From UBA8401 sp041665525 (GTDB taxonomy: Bacteria > Bacteroidota > Ignavibacteria > UBA10030 > UBA8401): a stretch of DNA of 64,000 nucleotides. Both the position numbers and the translations under genes were made by a program. Positions 44,238 through 52,930 of the stretch are shown here, piece by piece. Where the stretch lies: positions 1-64,000 of the forward strand of contig JBAYIS010000006.1 in assembly GCA_041665525.1 (NCBI GenBank), given 5' to 3'. The notes under the pieces are model-generated. The model did not search any database and was not told where the DNA came from. It saw nothing but the letters and a program-made list of their open reading frames with translations. Numbering within the stretch: position 1 is the stretch's first letter; the number at the start of each line of letters is the position of its first letter.

Positions 44238-45377
44238 ATGCTTAAAGCAGAACACTTACGAAAAGAATACTCTACCGTTCTAGCCGTTGACGATGTTTCA
44301 CTCCAAGTGGCGCGGGGTGCCATCTTCGGACTGATCGGTCCCAATGGTGCCGGGAAAAGCACCACTATCCGGATGCTGCTGAACATAACCAAGCCGGACC
44401 AGGGGTCAATTACCTATGACGGTCAAACATTCAACGACGCTGTTCGGAATAAGATCGGTTATCTGCCGGAAGAACGAGGACTCTACAAAAAGAACGGCCT
44501 GTTGGATACGATCCTCTATTTTTCTTCGCTCAGAGGCGTTCATCCTGCAGAAGGGAAGAAACGAGCAATGGTATGGCTGGAGCGCTTTAATCTTCAGGCA
44601 TACGCGAAACGAAAAGTGGAGGAGTTGTCCAAAGGAAATCAGCAAAAGGCACAATTCATTACAACTATTCTGCATGACCCGGATTTGGTAATTTTGGACG
44701 AGCCGTTTTCCGGACTCGATCCGGTGAATCAGATCGTCATGAAAGATATCCTGTCCGAATTGAAGCAGCGAGGGAAAGCGATTATTTTTTCGACCCATCA
44801 AATGGAGACTGCAGAAAAGCTGTGCGATGAGATCTGCCTGATCAATCGCGGTAAAATCGTACTTGAAGGAACTGTGAAACAGGCAAAACAACGGTTTGGA
44901 ACAAATGCTCTGCATCTTGAATATGACGGTGACGGAAAGTTTTTATCCACACTCCCATTTGTAAAAAAAGCGACGGTATATGAGAACTATGCGGAGTTAT
45001 CATTGAATGGAAATATCTCCGCCAACGAGATTCTGCAGGCGGTCCTGCCGAAAATAGAATTGAGAAAGTTCGAGTTCGTTGAACCTTCATTGAATTCTAT
45101 TTTTTTGGATGTTGTCGGGACTACTGTTGAAGAAGTTGAAAAAGAAAAGTCGGAGCAAAAACAACAACTGCCCGTACCGGCCATCAAGAATCCGGAAGTG
45201 AAAAAACAGCAGACGTCGCTGGTGGTCGCTTTATTACTCATGGTGGTCGGCCTGATTATGTTTGCCGCAGAGAAAGACAACGGCGGATTGGCAGCCATTG
45301 GTGCCGTGGTAGCTGCACTTTCCTATTACCGATTGACGAAAGCAAAACAAAAATTACAACAGGAGGCAGGAGCATGA
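44238..45377 (+). CDS. NatA-like ABC transporter ATP-binding protein with membrane tail
   Basis: A 379-residue ATPase. Walker A GLIGPNGAGKSTTI is near residue 32, the signature LSKGNQQKAQF near 131, Walker B DLVILDEPFSGLDPVNQ near 150 and the switch His in FSTHQMETAEKL near 185. It pairs with the permease that follows (ATGA overlap) as an exporter of the NatAB type. The usual length of such subunits is ~300; here residues ~300-379 add a charged linker and two hydrophobic stretches (SLVVALLLMVVGLIMF, then GLAAIGAVVAALSYY), a membrane tail that is unusual for an ATP-binding subunit. Confidence 0.9.
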   Translation: MLKAEHLRKEYSTVLAVDDVSLQVARGAIFGLIGPNGAGKSTTIRMLLNITKPDQGSITYDGQTFNDAVRNKIGYLPEERGLYKKNGLLDTILYFSSLRGVHPAEGKKRAMVWLERFNLQAYAKRKVEELSKGNQQKAQFITTILHDPDLVILDEPFSGLDPVNQIVMKDILSELKQRGKAIIFSTHQMETAEKLCDEICLINRGKIVLEGTVKQAKQRFGTNALHLEYDGDGKFLSTLPFVKKATVYENYAELSLNGNISANEILQAVLPKIELRKFEFVEPSLNSIFLDVVGTTVEEVEKEKSEQKQQLPVPAIKNPEVKKQQTSLVVALLLMVVGLIMFAAEKDNGGLAAIGAVVAALSYYRLTKAKQKLQQEAGA

Positions 45378-46621
45378 AGAAGATACTGGCTGTTGCCAAA
45401 TGGGAATTTTTTGAAAAAGTCCGTACCAAGGCATTCATTATCGGCCTGTTTATGACACCGTTGATCATGTCGTTCTTTACCGTGATCCCCAGTCTGATGG
45501 CGGACAAAGGGGACGAGAAGACGAAAATTTTCGGTGTGATTGATGAAACACGTTCTTTGACCGATGTGATCAATACGCGAATGGAGAAAAAACATTCGTT
45601 GGAGAATGGTGCTCCGAATTACCGACTCCGTGAAATAACGGATGAAACGACCGATCTGGAACATCTGAAGATTTTAGCATCGACGCAGCTGGCTTCCAAT
45701 GAAATTGAAGGATATTTCATCCTGCCGAAGGATGTGCTGGAGAAGGGGAAAATAGAATATCGTGCGGAGAATGTCGGAAACGCCCGCGATCAAAACCGGT
45801 TCTCCAACGTGCTGGAAGAGATTATCATTGAACGCAGGCTGCAATCGAATGGATTCGACGCAGCGCTGGTGAAAAAACTGATGACCGAAGTGGATATTAA
45901 GACATTTAAGGTGAACAAGCAGGGGGAAGAAAAAGAATCCGGTTTCACTGAGACATTCTTCACCGGCTACATCTTCATCATGCTGCTGTTGTTCCTGGTC
46001 ATGTCCTCAGGCCAAATGCTTATCCGGAGTGTCATTGAGGAGAAAGCGAACCGCATAGTCGAAGTTCTGATCTCGTCCTGTTCTTCGCAGGAATTGATGT
46101 CCGGCAAAATCATCGGACTGTCGATGCTGGGATTGACGACCGTCGCATTCTGGGGATTATTGCTTATTGGAGTAAATTTTGCGACACCAGTTCCGTTCGT
46201 TACAGTCGACAATCTCGCGCTGCTGTTGATCTATTTCATCATGGGATATTTCATGTATGTCGGCATCTTCATCATCGCTGGTTCCACAGTCTCTACAGAA
46301 CAGGAAGCACAACAAATGACCGGGTATATTACTATTTTTCTGGTAGTGCCGATTGCGTTTGCCGTACCGGTGATGTTCAATCCAGACACCGTGCTGGTAA
46401 AAGTGATGTCGCAAATTCCGCTCCTTACTCCAACGATGATGGCGCTGCGCTTCTCTATCCAGACACCAGCGTGGTGGGAAATCGTGTTATCGCTTGTCAC
46501 ACTCTCCGCAACGATTTATGGATTGATGTGGGTCGCCGGAAAAGTATTCCGTATCGGAATTCTGGTGACAGGAAAAAAGCCGAGTTTGAAGGAGATCTAT
46601 GGATGGCTTCGGAACGAATAA
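45374..46621 (+). CDS. NatB-like ABC-2 transporter permease
   Basis: A 415-residue permease with one N-terminal helix (~18-38), a long extracytoplasmic domain, and five or six helices in the C-terminal half (from ~195: FTGYIFIMLLLFLVMSSG onwards). The conserved MLIRSVIEEKANRIVEVLISS near 215-235 is the coupling segment of ABC-2 permeases. It starts four bases inside the ATPase gene. Together they probably export a substrate such as sodium, a drug or a peptide; none is specified. Confidence 0.9.
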   Translation: MKKILAVAKWEFFEKVRTKAFIIGLFMTPLIMSFFTVIPSLMADKGDEKTKIFGVIDETRSLTDVINTRMEKKHSLENGAPNYRLREITDETTDLEHLKILASTQLASNEIEGYFILPKDVLEKGKIEYRAENVGNARDQNRFSNVLEEIIIERRLQSNGFDAALVKKLMTEVDIKTFKVNKQGEEKESGFTETFFTGYIFIMLLLFLVMSSGQMLIRSVIEEKANRIVEVLISSCSSQELMSGKIIGLSMLGLTTVAFWGLLLIGVNFATPVPFVTVDNLALLLIYFIMGYFMYVGIFIIAGSTVSTEQEAQQMTGYITIFLVVPIAFAVPVMFNPDTVLVKVMSQIPLLTPTMMALRFSIQTPAWWEIVLSLVTLSATIYGLMWVAGKVFRIGILVTGKKPSLKEIYGWLRNE

Positions 46622-46634
46622 TATTTTGGTAAAC

Positions 46635-46672
46635 CGGGAAGTCTCCAGAGGAGAATGATTTCCCGTTTTTTT
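46635..46672 (+). terminator. terminator after the ABC exporter
   Basis: CGGGAA (46635-46640) pairs with TTCCCG (46660-46665), with an inner TCTCC / GGAGA stem (46642-46646 / 46650-46654), followed by a run of Ts to 46672. Confidence 0.8.
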
Positions 46673-46692
46673 CTACGACAGAAGGAACAATC

Positions 46693-47193
46693 ATGCATTC
46701 ATATCGGATCACAGGAATTATTTTTGCCATAACGCTCCTGCTCGCTTCAGCGGATGCACAAGTATCAGTCTCCAATGTGAAAGGGGAAGCATTCGGAAAC
46801 AGTGTCTACGGTCTAGGTTTTGCCGGAGGTCCCGCTTCGGGGATCGGTTTCAGTTATCGGTACCATTCCGAAGGAAAAACCTCTTTGCAGGCTGTTCTGG
46901 GAATCTTTAAACCAAAAAATACCGATACATTCTATTCCATCGGCGCTGAATATCAACATGACCTGACACGCAGTAATTCTGCCCGGTTCTTTTTCGGTGC
47001 AGCCACCTGTTATTTCTACAACGGCTCCGGAAGCAATAATTACTCTGCTCCGTTCCGGATTGGGACAGGACTCGGAGGGGAATTCCTGCTGCAGGATGCC
47101 GTGCATTTTACTTTTCAGGGACTGTTCACCTATTTTTCGGATGGGACTATACTGCCGCTTCCTCAGTTATCCGTTCATTATTATTTCTACTAG
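46693..47193 (+). CDS. small outer-membrane beta-barrel-like protein
   Basis: A 166-residue exported protein with a signal peptide (ITGIIFAITLLLASADA) and then alternating hydrophobic and polar residues in short strands, ending LPLPQLSVHYYFY with a terminal aromatic, the mark of outer-membrane barrels. An AAGGAA ribosome-binding site is present. No specific family. The stop TAG (47191-47193) is part of the left CTAGAACAGG end of MITE-like copy B, so the insertion reaches the stop codon; whether it shortened an older, longer protein is unknown. Confidence 0.65.
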   Translation: MHSYRITGIIFAITLLLASADAQVSVSNVKGEAFGNSVYGLGFAGGPASGIGFSYRYHSEGKTSLQAVLGIFKPKNTDTFYSIGAEYQHDLTRSNSARFFFGAATCYFYNGSGSNNYSAPFRIGTGLGGEFLLQDAVHFTFQGLFTYFSDGTILPLPQLSVHYYFY

Positions 47194-47338
47194 AACAGGT
47201 CTCAAAAACCCAAAATTGTCATTGCGAGGAGTCCTGTTTTATAGGACGACGAAGCAATCTTTCCTTAGTTTCCAGATTGCTTCGCCAAAAAACGGCTCGC
47301 AATGACAACGATATTTTTGTTTTTGAGATACGCTCTAG
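47190..47338. mobile_element. MITE-like element, copy B
   Basis: Begins CTAGAACAGGTCTCAAAAA (47190-47208) and ends TTTTTGAGATACGCTCTAG (47320-47338), identical ends to copy A at 17401-17625. Inside, TTGTCATTGCGAG and CTCGCAATGACAA (13-bp perfect inverted repeat) and an inner CGAAGCAATCT / AGATTGCTTCG stem form a nested palindrome. No transposase. The rest of the gap up to 47504 shows nothing else. Confidence 0.65.
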
Positions 47339-47504
47339 TGCGGCAAATGGAATTTTTCAAAATAGTAACACTGAACGGAATTGACGTGTGACTATTTCTG
47401 CATATCATACCCTGGCCCCTTTACGCAAGACATAGTGTAAGTGTTTTTAATATTCCTTCTTGTGTATTAAGTATTGATCAATCACAAAAGGATAGGAGCT
47501 GCTG

Positions 47505-49037
47505 TTGAATTCTTTCATCAAGACTCATCTGCATATTTTCAGTATTGCCGTCGTCATTCTGCTGGTTCATTTCTATAACAACTTGTTCACAACGTACGGA
47601 CTCTTCAGGGATGAATTGTATTATATCGCCTGCAGCGCAAATCTCTCCTTTGGGTATGTCGATCACCCTCCGTTGAGCGCTTTTATCCTTCGTCTCAACA
47701 TGCTGCTCTTCGGCGATTCTCCCTTTGCGGTCCGGATTCTGCCGTCATTTGCTCATGCGGGAACGGTGATAGCCGCAGGTCTCATCGCCAAAAAAATGGG
47801 CGGAGAAAAATTTGCGCAGCTTCTGTCGGCACTGATCATCGGTTTTGCCCCAGGATTTCTCGGGATCATGGGTATCTATTCAATGAATGCCTTTGACATC
47901 TTCCTTTGGTCCGTTGCATTTTTTCTGCTGCTTCAGCTGATCGAAACGAAGGAATCCGCATACTGGATCGCACTCGGTTTTATTATTGGTGCAGGAATGA
48001 TGAATAAAATAAGTATGGGTTGGTTTGCGGCTGGGCTGGTTGTGGGAGTGATTGCAACACCACACCGGGAGTGGCTGCGAACACGATATCCGTGGATTGC
48101 TGCCGGAATCGCGTTGATCATGTTCCTTCCATTTATTCTCTGGAATATGCAGCATGATTTTGCTCATCTGGAATTTGCCAACAATGCTGCACGCTTGAAA
48201 TACGCTTCCCAAAATCCTGTCACCTTCTTTTCAGGTATGATCATGTTGTACAATCCGGTGACGCTTCCTGTGTGGCTCACCGGTTTTTATGTTTTATTGA
48301 TGCGCACTCAACGGGAGCAGCGCATCATCGGTATCATAGTTCTCTCGGTCCTTGCGATTCTTATCATTAATATCAATTCAAAAGCTGAATACTTTAATCC
48401 CGCGGCTGTTGCCGTGATCGCCGCCGGCGCAGTGCAAATAGAGCAATGGCTTTCCGGACGCCTCACGTTCCTGCGGAATATCTATGGCATTACTGTTCTT
48501 GCAACAGGAGTGCTGATGATGCCGATGGCGATTGATATTCTTTCTGTTGAACGATTGTCTTCCTATATGGAAACGATCGGCATTGCACCGCCGAATACGG
48601 AAGGGCATTCGATGGGTGCACTGCCGCAGCATTTTGCCGATCGTCATGGGTGGAAAGAATTGACGGCGGATGTTTTAATCGTTTATAAACAATTAGATTC
48701 AGCAGAACAACAGCATACGATGATCTATGTGCAGAACTACGGAGAAGCGGCGGCGATCGATTTCTATGGCAGGCAAAAAGGATTACCTCCGGCAATGTCC
48801 GGACATAATAATTATTGGATATGGGGGAACGACCGGCTGGACGAACGAGTGGATGTGCTCATTGCAGTCGGAGGGGAAGCTGGCGATTATCTTGATACGT
48901 TTGAGGATATTGAACTGGTAAAGTATCATAACTCCCGCTTTGCTATGCCGTACGAAAGTAATTTGCCGATCTATGTATGCCGTAAACCCAGGATGAGCAT
49001 AAAGCAGATTTGGCAGACAACAAAACACTTCATTTGA
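47505..49037 (+). CDS. GT39-like membrane glycosyltransferase
   Basis: A 510-residue polytopic protein (about 9-11 helices) of the PMT/ArnT type that transfers sugar from polyprenyl-phosphate at the outer face of the inner membrane. FRDELYYIACSANLSFGYVD near residue 34 with DHPPLSAFI after it contains the acidic catalytic residue of the family. The start is TTG 47505 with AGGAG about 10 bases before. A C-terminal soluble part (from ~350) follows. It leads a plus-strand run of two GT9 genes, so an envelope glycan is likely the product. Confidence 0.85.
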   Translation: MNSFIKTHLHIFSIAVVILLVHFYNNLFTTYGLFRDELYYIACSANLSFGYVDHPPLSAFILRLNMLLFGDSPFAVRILPSFAHAGTVIAAGLIAKKMGGEKFAQLLSALIIGFAPGFLGIMGIYSMNAFDIFLWSVAFFLLLQLIETKESAYWIALGFIIGAGMMNKISMGWFAAGLVVGVIATPHREWLRTRYPWIAAGIALIMFLPFILWNMQHDFAHLEFANNAARLKYASQNPVTFFSGMIMLYNPVTLPVWLTGFYVLLMRTQREQRIIGIIVLSVLAILIININSKAEYFNPAAVAVIAAGAVQIEQWLSGRLTFLRNIYGITVLATGVLMMPMAIDILSVERLSSYMETIGIAPPNTEGHSMGALPQHFADRHGWKELTADVLIVYKQLDSAEQQHTMIYVQNYGEAAAIDFYGRQKGLPPAMSGHNNYWIWGNDRLDERVDVLIAVGGEAGDYLDTFEDIELVKYHNSRFAMPYESNLPIYVCRKPRMSIKQIWQTTKHFI

Positions 49038-49136
49038 AACGGGGGAAGAGCATTGCCTGGCGTCAGGGAAAGTCCGGCAAATCTTTTTGAATTGACATCG
49101 TAAATTGGTATTTTCGTTAAATTTCATCCGAGCATA

Positions 49137-50171
49137 GTGAATACAAATCAGATATTTTCCCCCTCTTCCAAAATTTTGATTATCAAACCGAGAGCAATCG
49201 GGGATGTGCTGTTGTCCACCCCCGTCATCAGAAATTTGAAAGAATTTGTGCCGGAAGCGTCTATTGATTTTCTAACAGAACAATTTGCAGCAGATGTTGT
49301 GATTGGGAATAGGTTTGTACGTGAAGTTTTGACGTTCCACAAAAAACATGATTCGACTCTCGCTGTGATCCGAAAAATTCGTGAAAAAAGGTATGATATT
49401 GTCATCGATCTGTTTGGGAATCCGCGGACAGCGCTGATCACGCGATTCAGCGGTGCACCGCACCGTATCGGATTTCCATTCCGCGGCCGGGCGTATGCAT
49501 ATAATCATCATCTCACTGCGAAGGGGGGCGAGGTCCATAATGTTGATTTCAATCTGGAAGCACTTCGTCACTTCGGTATCCCGATTGTATCATCTGATCC
49601 TGAATTTCCGATCTCCAACGTTCATCGGGAGTTTGCTAATACCTGGCTCGCTGAAAAACAGATATCCGGACGTTCTTTCATCGGCATTAATCCCGGCGGA
49701 GGATGGTATACAAAAAAGTGGTCTTTGGAATCGTATGCGCAGCTTGCTGACCGAATCTCCGGAAACAATGAACTTACGATAATGCTTTTTTGGGGTCCGG
49801 GTGAGAAGGAGGAAGTGAAAAAGGTTCAGGCAATGATGAAATCGGAGAGTGTGCTCCTTCCAAAGACCTCGTTGAAAGAAATGGGAGCATTCCTTGAGCG
49901 GTGCTCGTATCTGATCAGTAATGATTCCGGTCCGATGCATATCGCTGCATCGCTCGGTGTCCCGACGCTTGGCATCTTTGGCCCGACCAATCCGCATCTG
50001 CAGGGCCCGTACGGCGGAAGAAGCATTTGGGTCCGGAATGAAACATTGGACTGCCTGGAATGCAATCTCACTGATTGCCCCATCGGCAATGTGTGCATGA
50101 GAGGATTAACGATCGATATGGTATTCGAAGCATTCCAGAAATTACAAAAGAAAAACTCACAGAGATCATGA
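49137..50171 (+). CDS. glycosyltransferase family 9 (heptosyltransferase-like)
   Basis: A 344-residue GT9 enzyme starting with GTG. KILIIKPRAIGDVLLSTPVI (~12-31) is the N-terminal motif, and SNDSGPMHIAASLGVPTLG near 260-278 with IFGPTNP after it binds the nucleotide-sugar. A Cys-rich piece (CLECNLTDCPIGNVC, near 306-320), common in the GT9 subfamily that uses ADP-heptose, sits at the end. The stop overlaps the next GT9 gene by four bases (ATGA). Likely adds a heptose or similar sugar to lipopolysaccharide core. Confidence 0.9.
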   Translation: MNTNQIFSPSSKILIIKPRAIGDVLLSTPVIRNLKEFVPEASIDFLTEQFAADVVIGNRFVREVLTFHKKHDSTLAVIRKIREKRYDIVIDLFGNPRTALITRFSGAPHRIGFPFRGRAYAYNHHLTAKGGEVHNVDFNLEALRHFGIPIVSSDPEFPISNVHREFANTWLAEKQISGRSFIGINPGGGWYTKKWSLESYAQLADRISGNNELTIMLFWGPGEKEEVKKVQAMMKSESVLLPKTSLKEMGAFLERCSYLISNDSGPMHIAASLGVPTLGIFGPTNPHLQGPYGGRSIWVRNETLDCLECNLTDCPIGNVCMRGLTIDMVFEAFQKLQKKNSQRS

Positions 50172-51328
50172 AAAAGAAAAAACAGACAAAGAAGAAAACT
50201 GCCGCAAAAATATTTATCCCGGATTGCAAACGATTTACGGGATACAAACCGTGCTTTCCAGGAACGGCGTGCTATAAGGAATGTGTCGATCCGAAACCGA
50301 TTGGAAAGAAGATCCTTATTGTCAACCTGGATGCAATGGGTGCAGTAGTGCAAACCACTGCAATGCTGCCTGCCATTAAAAGGAAATACCCGAACAGTCA
50401 TATCTCGTGGATCACGCTGAAGAACGCGTACCGGTTGCTGGATAACAATCCATATTTGGATGCAGTCTATCTTTGGGAACCGGAAAACTGGCTGATTCTG
50501 CAACAGACGGAATTCGATATCGTCTATCAAACTGATAAGTCAAAACGGTCCTGTGCATTTGGGAATTCGCTGAAGGCAAAGGAAAAGATTGGATTCGGAC
50601 TGAACAAGCATGGACAGATCGTTCCGCTGAACAAGGAGGCGGAATATAATTACATTCTCGGCCTTGATGATGAATTGAAATTCCGGAAGAACGAGAAGTA
50701 TGGTACGCAGATTCTGCAGGAATCGATGAAATTGAAGTATCAGCGGGATGAGTATGTGCTCGAACTTTCTGCGGAGGAAAAACAGTTTTGTGATCATTAT
50801 AAACATGAGCATCAGCTGGATAACGGAGATTTGGTTGTCGGATTCAATACTGGATGTTCTTACCTGTATCCAAACAAAAAAATGACGATCGATCAACATG
50901 TCAACCTGATCGAAACCATGTCATCATTGAAAGGAATCCGCTTGGTTCTTGTGGGAGGTCCGGAAGATACTGAGAGAAATGCGGAAATTGTGCGGAGGGT
51001 CGGCAATAAAGTCTTAAGCACTCCAACAACGGAGGGGGTTCGCCGCGGTATTTGTTATGAGAACATCTGTGATGTCATTATTACTGGTGATTCGTTCGGG
51101 ATGCATGTGGCGATAGGATTGAAAAAACATGTGATCGCCTGGTTTGGCTTAAGCTGTTGGAGTGAGATCGATTTATATGATCGAGGCATTACACTAGTAC
51201 CGGAAGGCCTCTTCTGTTCACCATGCTGGAAAAAACAGTGTCCGTATAATCTGGAATGTATCCAGATGATAGATTTACATCGGATTGCGGAGGAAGTGAA
51301 ACGGGTGGCTGTGATGAAAGTGAAATAA
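50168..51328 (+). CDS. glycosyltransferase family 9 protein
   Basis: A 386-residue GT9-like protein. ATG 50168, within the upstream stop, is the likely start; the track extends to 50075, giving a tail that overlaps the upstream gene by nearly 100 bases, which is improbable. The N-terminus is very basic (lysine-rich to residue ~15). KILIVNLDAMGAVVQTTAML (near 48-67) replaces the usual GD by GA, and GDSFGMHVAIGLKKHVIAW near 310 is the sugar-nucleotide site. Cys-rich pieces occur at both ends (CKRFTGYKPCFPGTACYKEC; FCSPCWKKQC). Sugar specificity unknown. Confidence 0.85.
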   Translation: MKKKKQTKKKTAAKIFIPDCKRFTGYKPCFPGTACYKECVDPKPIGKKILIVNLDAMGAVVQTTAMLPAIKRKYPNSHISWITLKNAYRLLDNNPYLDAVYLWEPENWLILQQTEFDIVYQTDKSKRSCAFGNSLKAKEKIGFGLNKHGQIVPLNKEAEYNYILGLDDELKFRKNEKYGTQILQESMKLKYQRDEYVLELSAEEKQFCDHYKHEHQLDNGDLVVGFNTGCSYLYPNKKMTIDQHVNLIETMSSLKGIRLVLVGGPEDTERNAEIVRRVGNKVLSTPTTEGVRRGICYENICDVIITGDSFGMHVAIGLKKHVIAWFGLSCWSEIDLYDRGITLVPEGLFCSPCWKKQCPYNLECIQMIDLHRIAEEVKRVAVMKVK

Positions 51329-51334
51329 TGATAA

Positions 51335-51363
51335 TTCTCCTGCCGCAATTTACGGCAGGAGAA
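51335..51363. terminator. bidirectional terminator between convergent genes
   Basis: TTCTCCTGCCG (51335-51345) and CGGCAGGAGAA (51353-51363) form a perfect 11-bp stem over a 7-base loop, between the GT9 gene on the plus strand and the thioredoxin-like gene on the minus strand. The T-runs are short. Confidence 0.8.
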
Positions 51364-51368
51364 ACCTT

Positions 51369-51848
51369 CTATTGTTTTACTCCTTTTTCTGCAAGATAAT
51401 CCGTGAATTTCTTCTTTTCATAATGGTTCTCACCGATAAAACTCAGTATATGGATAAACATCCCCGCCTCCGAATAACCGGGAAGCAGCGTTATTGGTTC
51501 TCCATCACTCTTTAAAAACAATGTTGCGGGATATCCGTTCACTCCCATTCCTTGTGAGAACTCCGCTGGACTGAGCGACTGGCCTGCGTACGTGATCTTC
51601 TCGTCCGCTTCGGCATTTAGTTTGATCACCACAAAATTCTTGTTCAGATATTCGAGCACTGCGTTATCCGTGTAAGTGTTGGCATCCATCTTTTTACACC
51701 AACCGCACCAGTCCGTATAGACATCGATCAGCACTTTTTTGCCTGATTGTTTTGCCAGCTTCAATCCATCGTCGAATTTTTTCCATTCAGGATTCTTTGC
51801 AGCAGTGAATGTGGCCAGGAGAAGGATTAGAAAGAATAGTTTTTTCAT
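51369..51848 (-). CDS. thioredoxin-like exported protein
   Basis: A 159-residue protein with signal peptide (KLFFLILLLATFTAA) and a thioredoxin-like domain with active site YTDWCGWCKKMD (Cys near 48 and 51), cis-Pro at GVNGYPATLF near 103. The CGWC motif is that of DsbD C-terminal or DUF255-type periplasmic thioredoxins. It probably reduces or isomerises disulphides outside the cytoplasm. It is followed by the GT9 gene on the same strand with about 35 bases between. Confidence 0.88.
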   Translation of the reverse strand: MKKLFFLILLLATFTAAKNPEWKKFDDGLKLAKQSGKKVLIDVYTDWCGWCKKMDANTYTDNAVLEYLNKNFVVIKLNAEADEKITYAGQSLSPAEFSQGMGVNGYPATLFLKSDGEPITLLPGYSEAGMFIHILSFIGENHYEKKKFTDYLAEKGVKQ

Positions 51849-51883
51849 ACAGTCCTATTGATTTGTCTCAAGAGAGAACAGCG

Positions 51884-52930
51884 TCACTGGAGATTTCGTT
51901 CCGGCGTTGTCGATGGATTTAATAATAGTTCAATCTTTGTCATAACTGCTTCGCACGAAATATCGTCCATTGTGCAGACCTTCGGATCACCAAGACATTG
52001 ATGCTGGCAGTACCCTTCGGACGGTTGGATGACTTCCGATCTGTTCCCCAGCGAGCCCCACAATTGATAGGAACATGCGGGCAATGGGCAAAACATGGTT
52101 ACCGTGGGGACTTTTAAAGCAGCTGCGATATGCTGGGTTCCGGTGCTGGAAGAGACAAGTACGGAAAGTTTGCTGCAAACAGCGATCAATTCACGGAGAT
52201 CGGTCCCGGAGTAGACGATATGTTTTTCCCTGAACCGGGTAAAGTGTTTTTCCATATCAGGTGCGAACGCACCGATATTAATGAACAATTGGTGTTTTTT
52301 TGCGAGCAAGGTACATAACTGAACATACTGTTCCGGACGCCAATTCGGGACGGATTTGTTCGAACTGGGATTGATGCCGATAATCGGCAGATCCAAACTG
52401 AATCCCCGATCGGTAAAGAACCGTTTGGCCAATTCCTTTTCTTGTTCGCTGAGAAATAACTCCGGTGAAATATCATCATTCGTCACTCCGATCTTTCGAC
52501 CGAGATCCATCACATAATCTGCTTCATGCCGGAGTGGAATATATTTGTTCCGGCTGACAGTTCTCGTTGCGGTCAAAATCTGGTAGATTTTTCCCCCCAC
52601 GCCGATCCGTTTTCCTATTCCGGCAAGCAGCATCATCCATGCATGCCGTTCCCGGGGGAGCGGCATCAACCCCGTGTCAAACGCATGTCGACGGAGCGCT
52701 TTCACCTGATTCCAAAATCCCGATCGTCCAGCATCCTTGCCGGCTGGATCGTCCGTGATTAGTAAGTCGATATTGGGATTGTGTTTCAGCAGAACACCGG
52801 AGATCGAATTCACCATAACACCGACAAACGCATCGGGGAATGTTTGCTTCACCGCACGAATGAGCGGCGTAGTGAGAACGACATCGCCAATGCGGTCAGG
52901 ACGAATGATGAGGATGCGGTGCGGTTTCAT
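51884..52930 (-). CDS. glycosyltransferase family 9 protein
   Basis: A 348-residue GT9 enzyme. I start at ATG 52930, which overlaps the stop of the GT4 gene (ATGA), instead of 52981. HRILIIRPDRIGDVVLTTPL (~3-22) is the N-terminal motif; SSSTGTQHIAAALKVPTVTM near 262-281 is the sugar-nucleotide site, and a CQHQCLGDPKVC segment near 312-323 resembles the Cys-rich end of other GT9 proteins here. It is the last gene of a minus-strand glycosyltransferase run, all with start-stop overlaps. Confidence 0.88.
   Translation of the reverse strand: MKPHRILIIRPDRIGDVVLTTPLIRAVKQTFPDAFVGVMVNSISGVLLKHNPNIDLLITDDPAGKDAGRSGFWNQVKALRRHAFDTGLMPLPRERHAWMMLLAGIGKRIGVGGKIYQILTATRTVSRNKYIPLRHEADYVMDLGRKIGVTNDDISPELFLSEQEKELAKRFFTDRGFSLDLPIIGINPSSNKSVPNWRPEQYVQLCTLLAKKHQLFINIGAFAPDMEKHFTRFREKHIVYSGTDLRELIAVCSKLSVLVSSSTGTQHIAAALKVPTVTMFCPLPACSYQLWGSLGNRSEVIQPSEGYCQHQCLGDPKVCTMDDISCEAVMTKIELLLNPSTTPERNLQ

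Noticed and set aside
48727..48921. 64-residue frame within the GT39 gene
   Set aside because: Same-strand out-of-frame shadow of the transferase.
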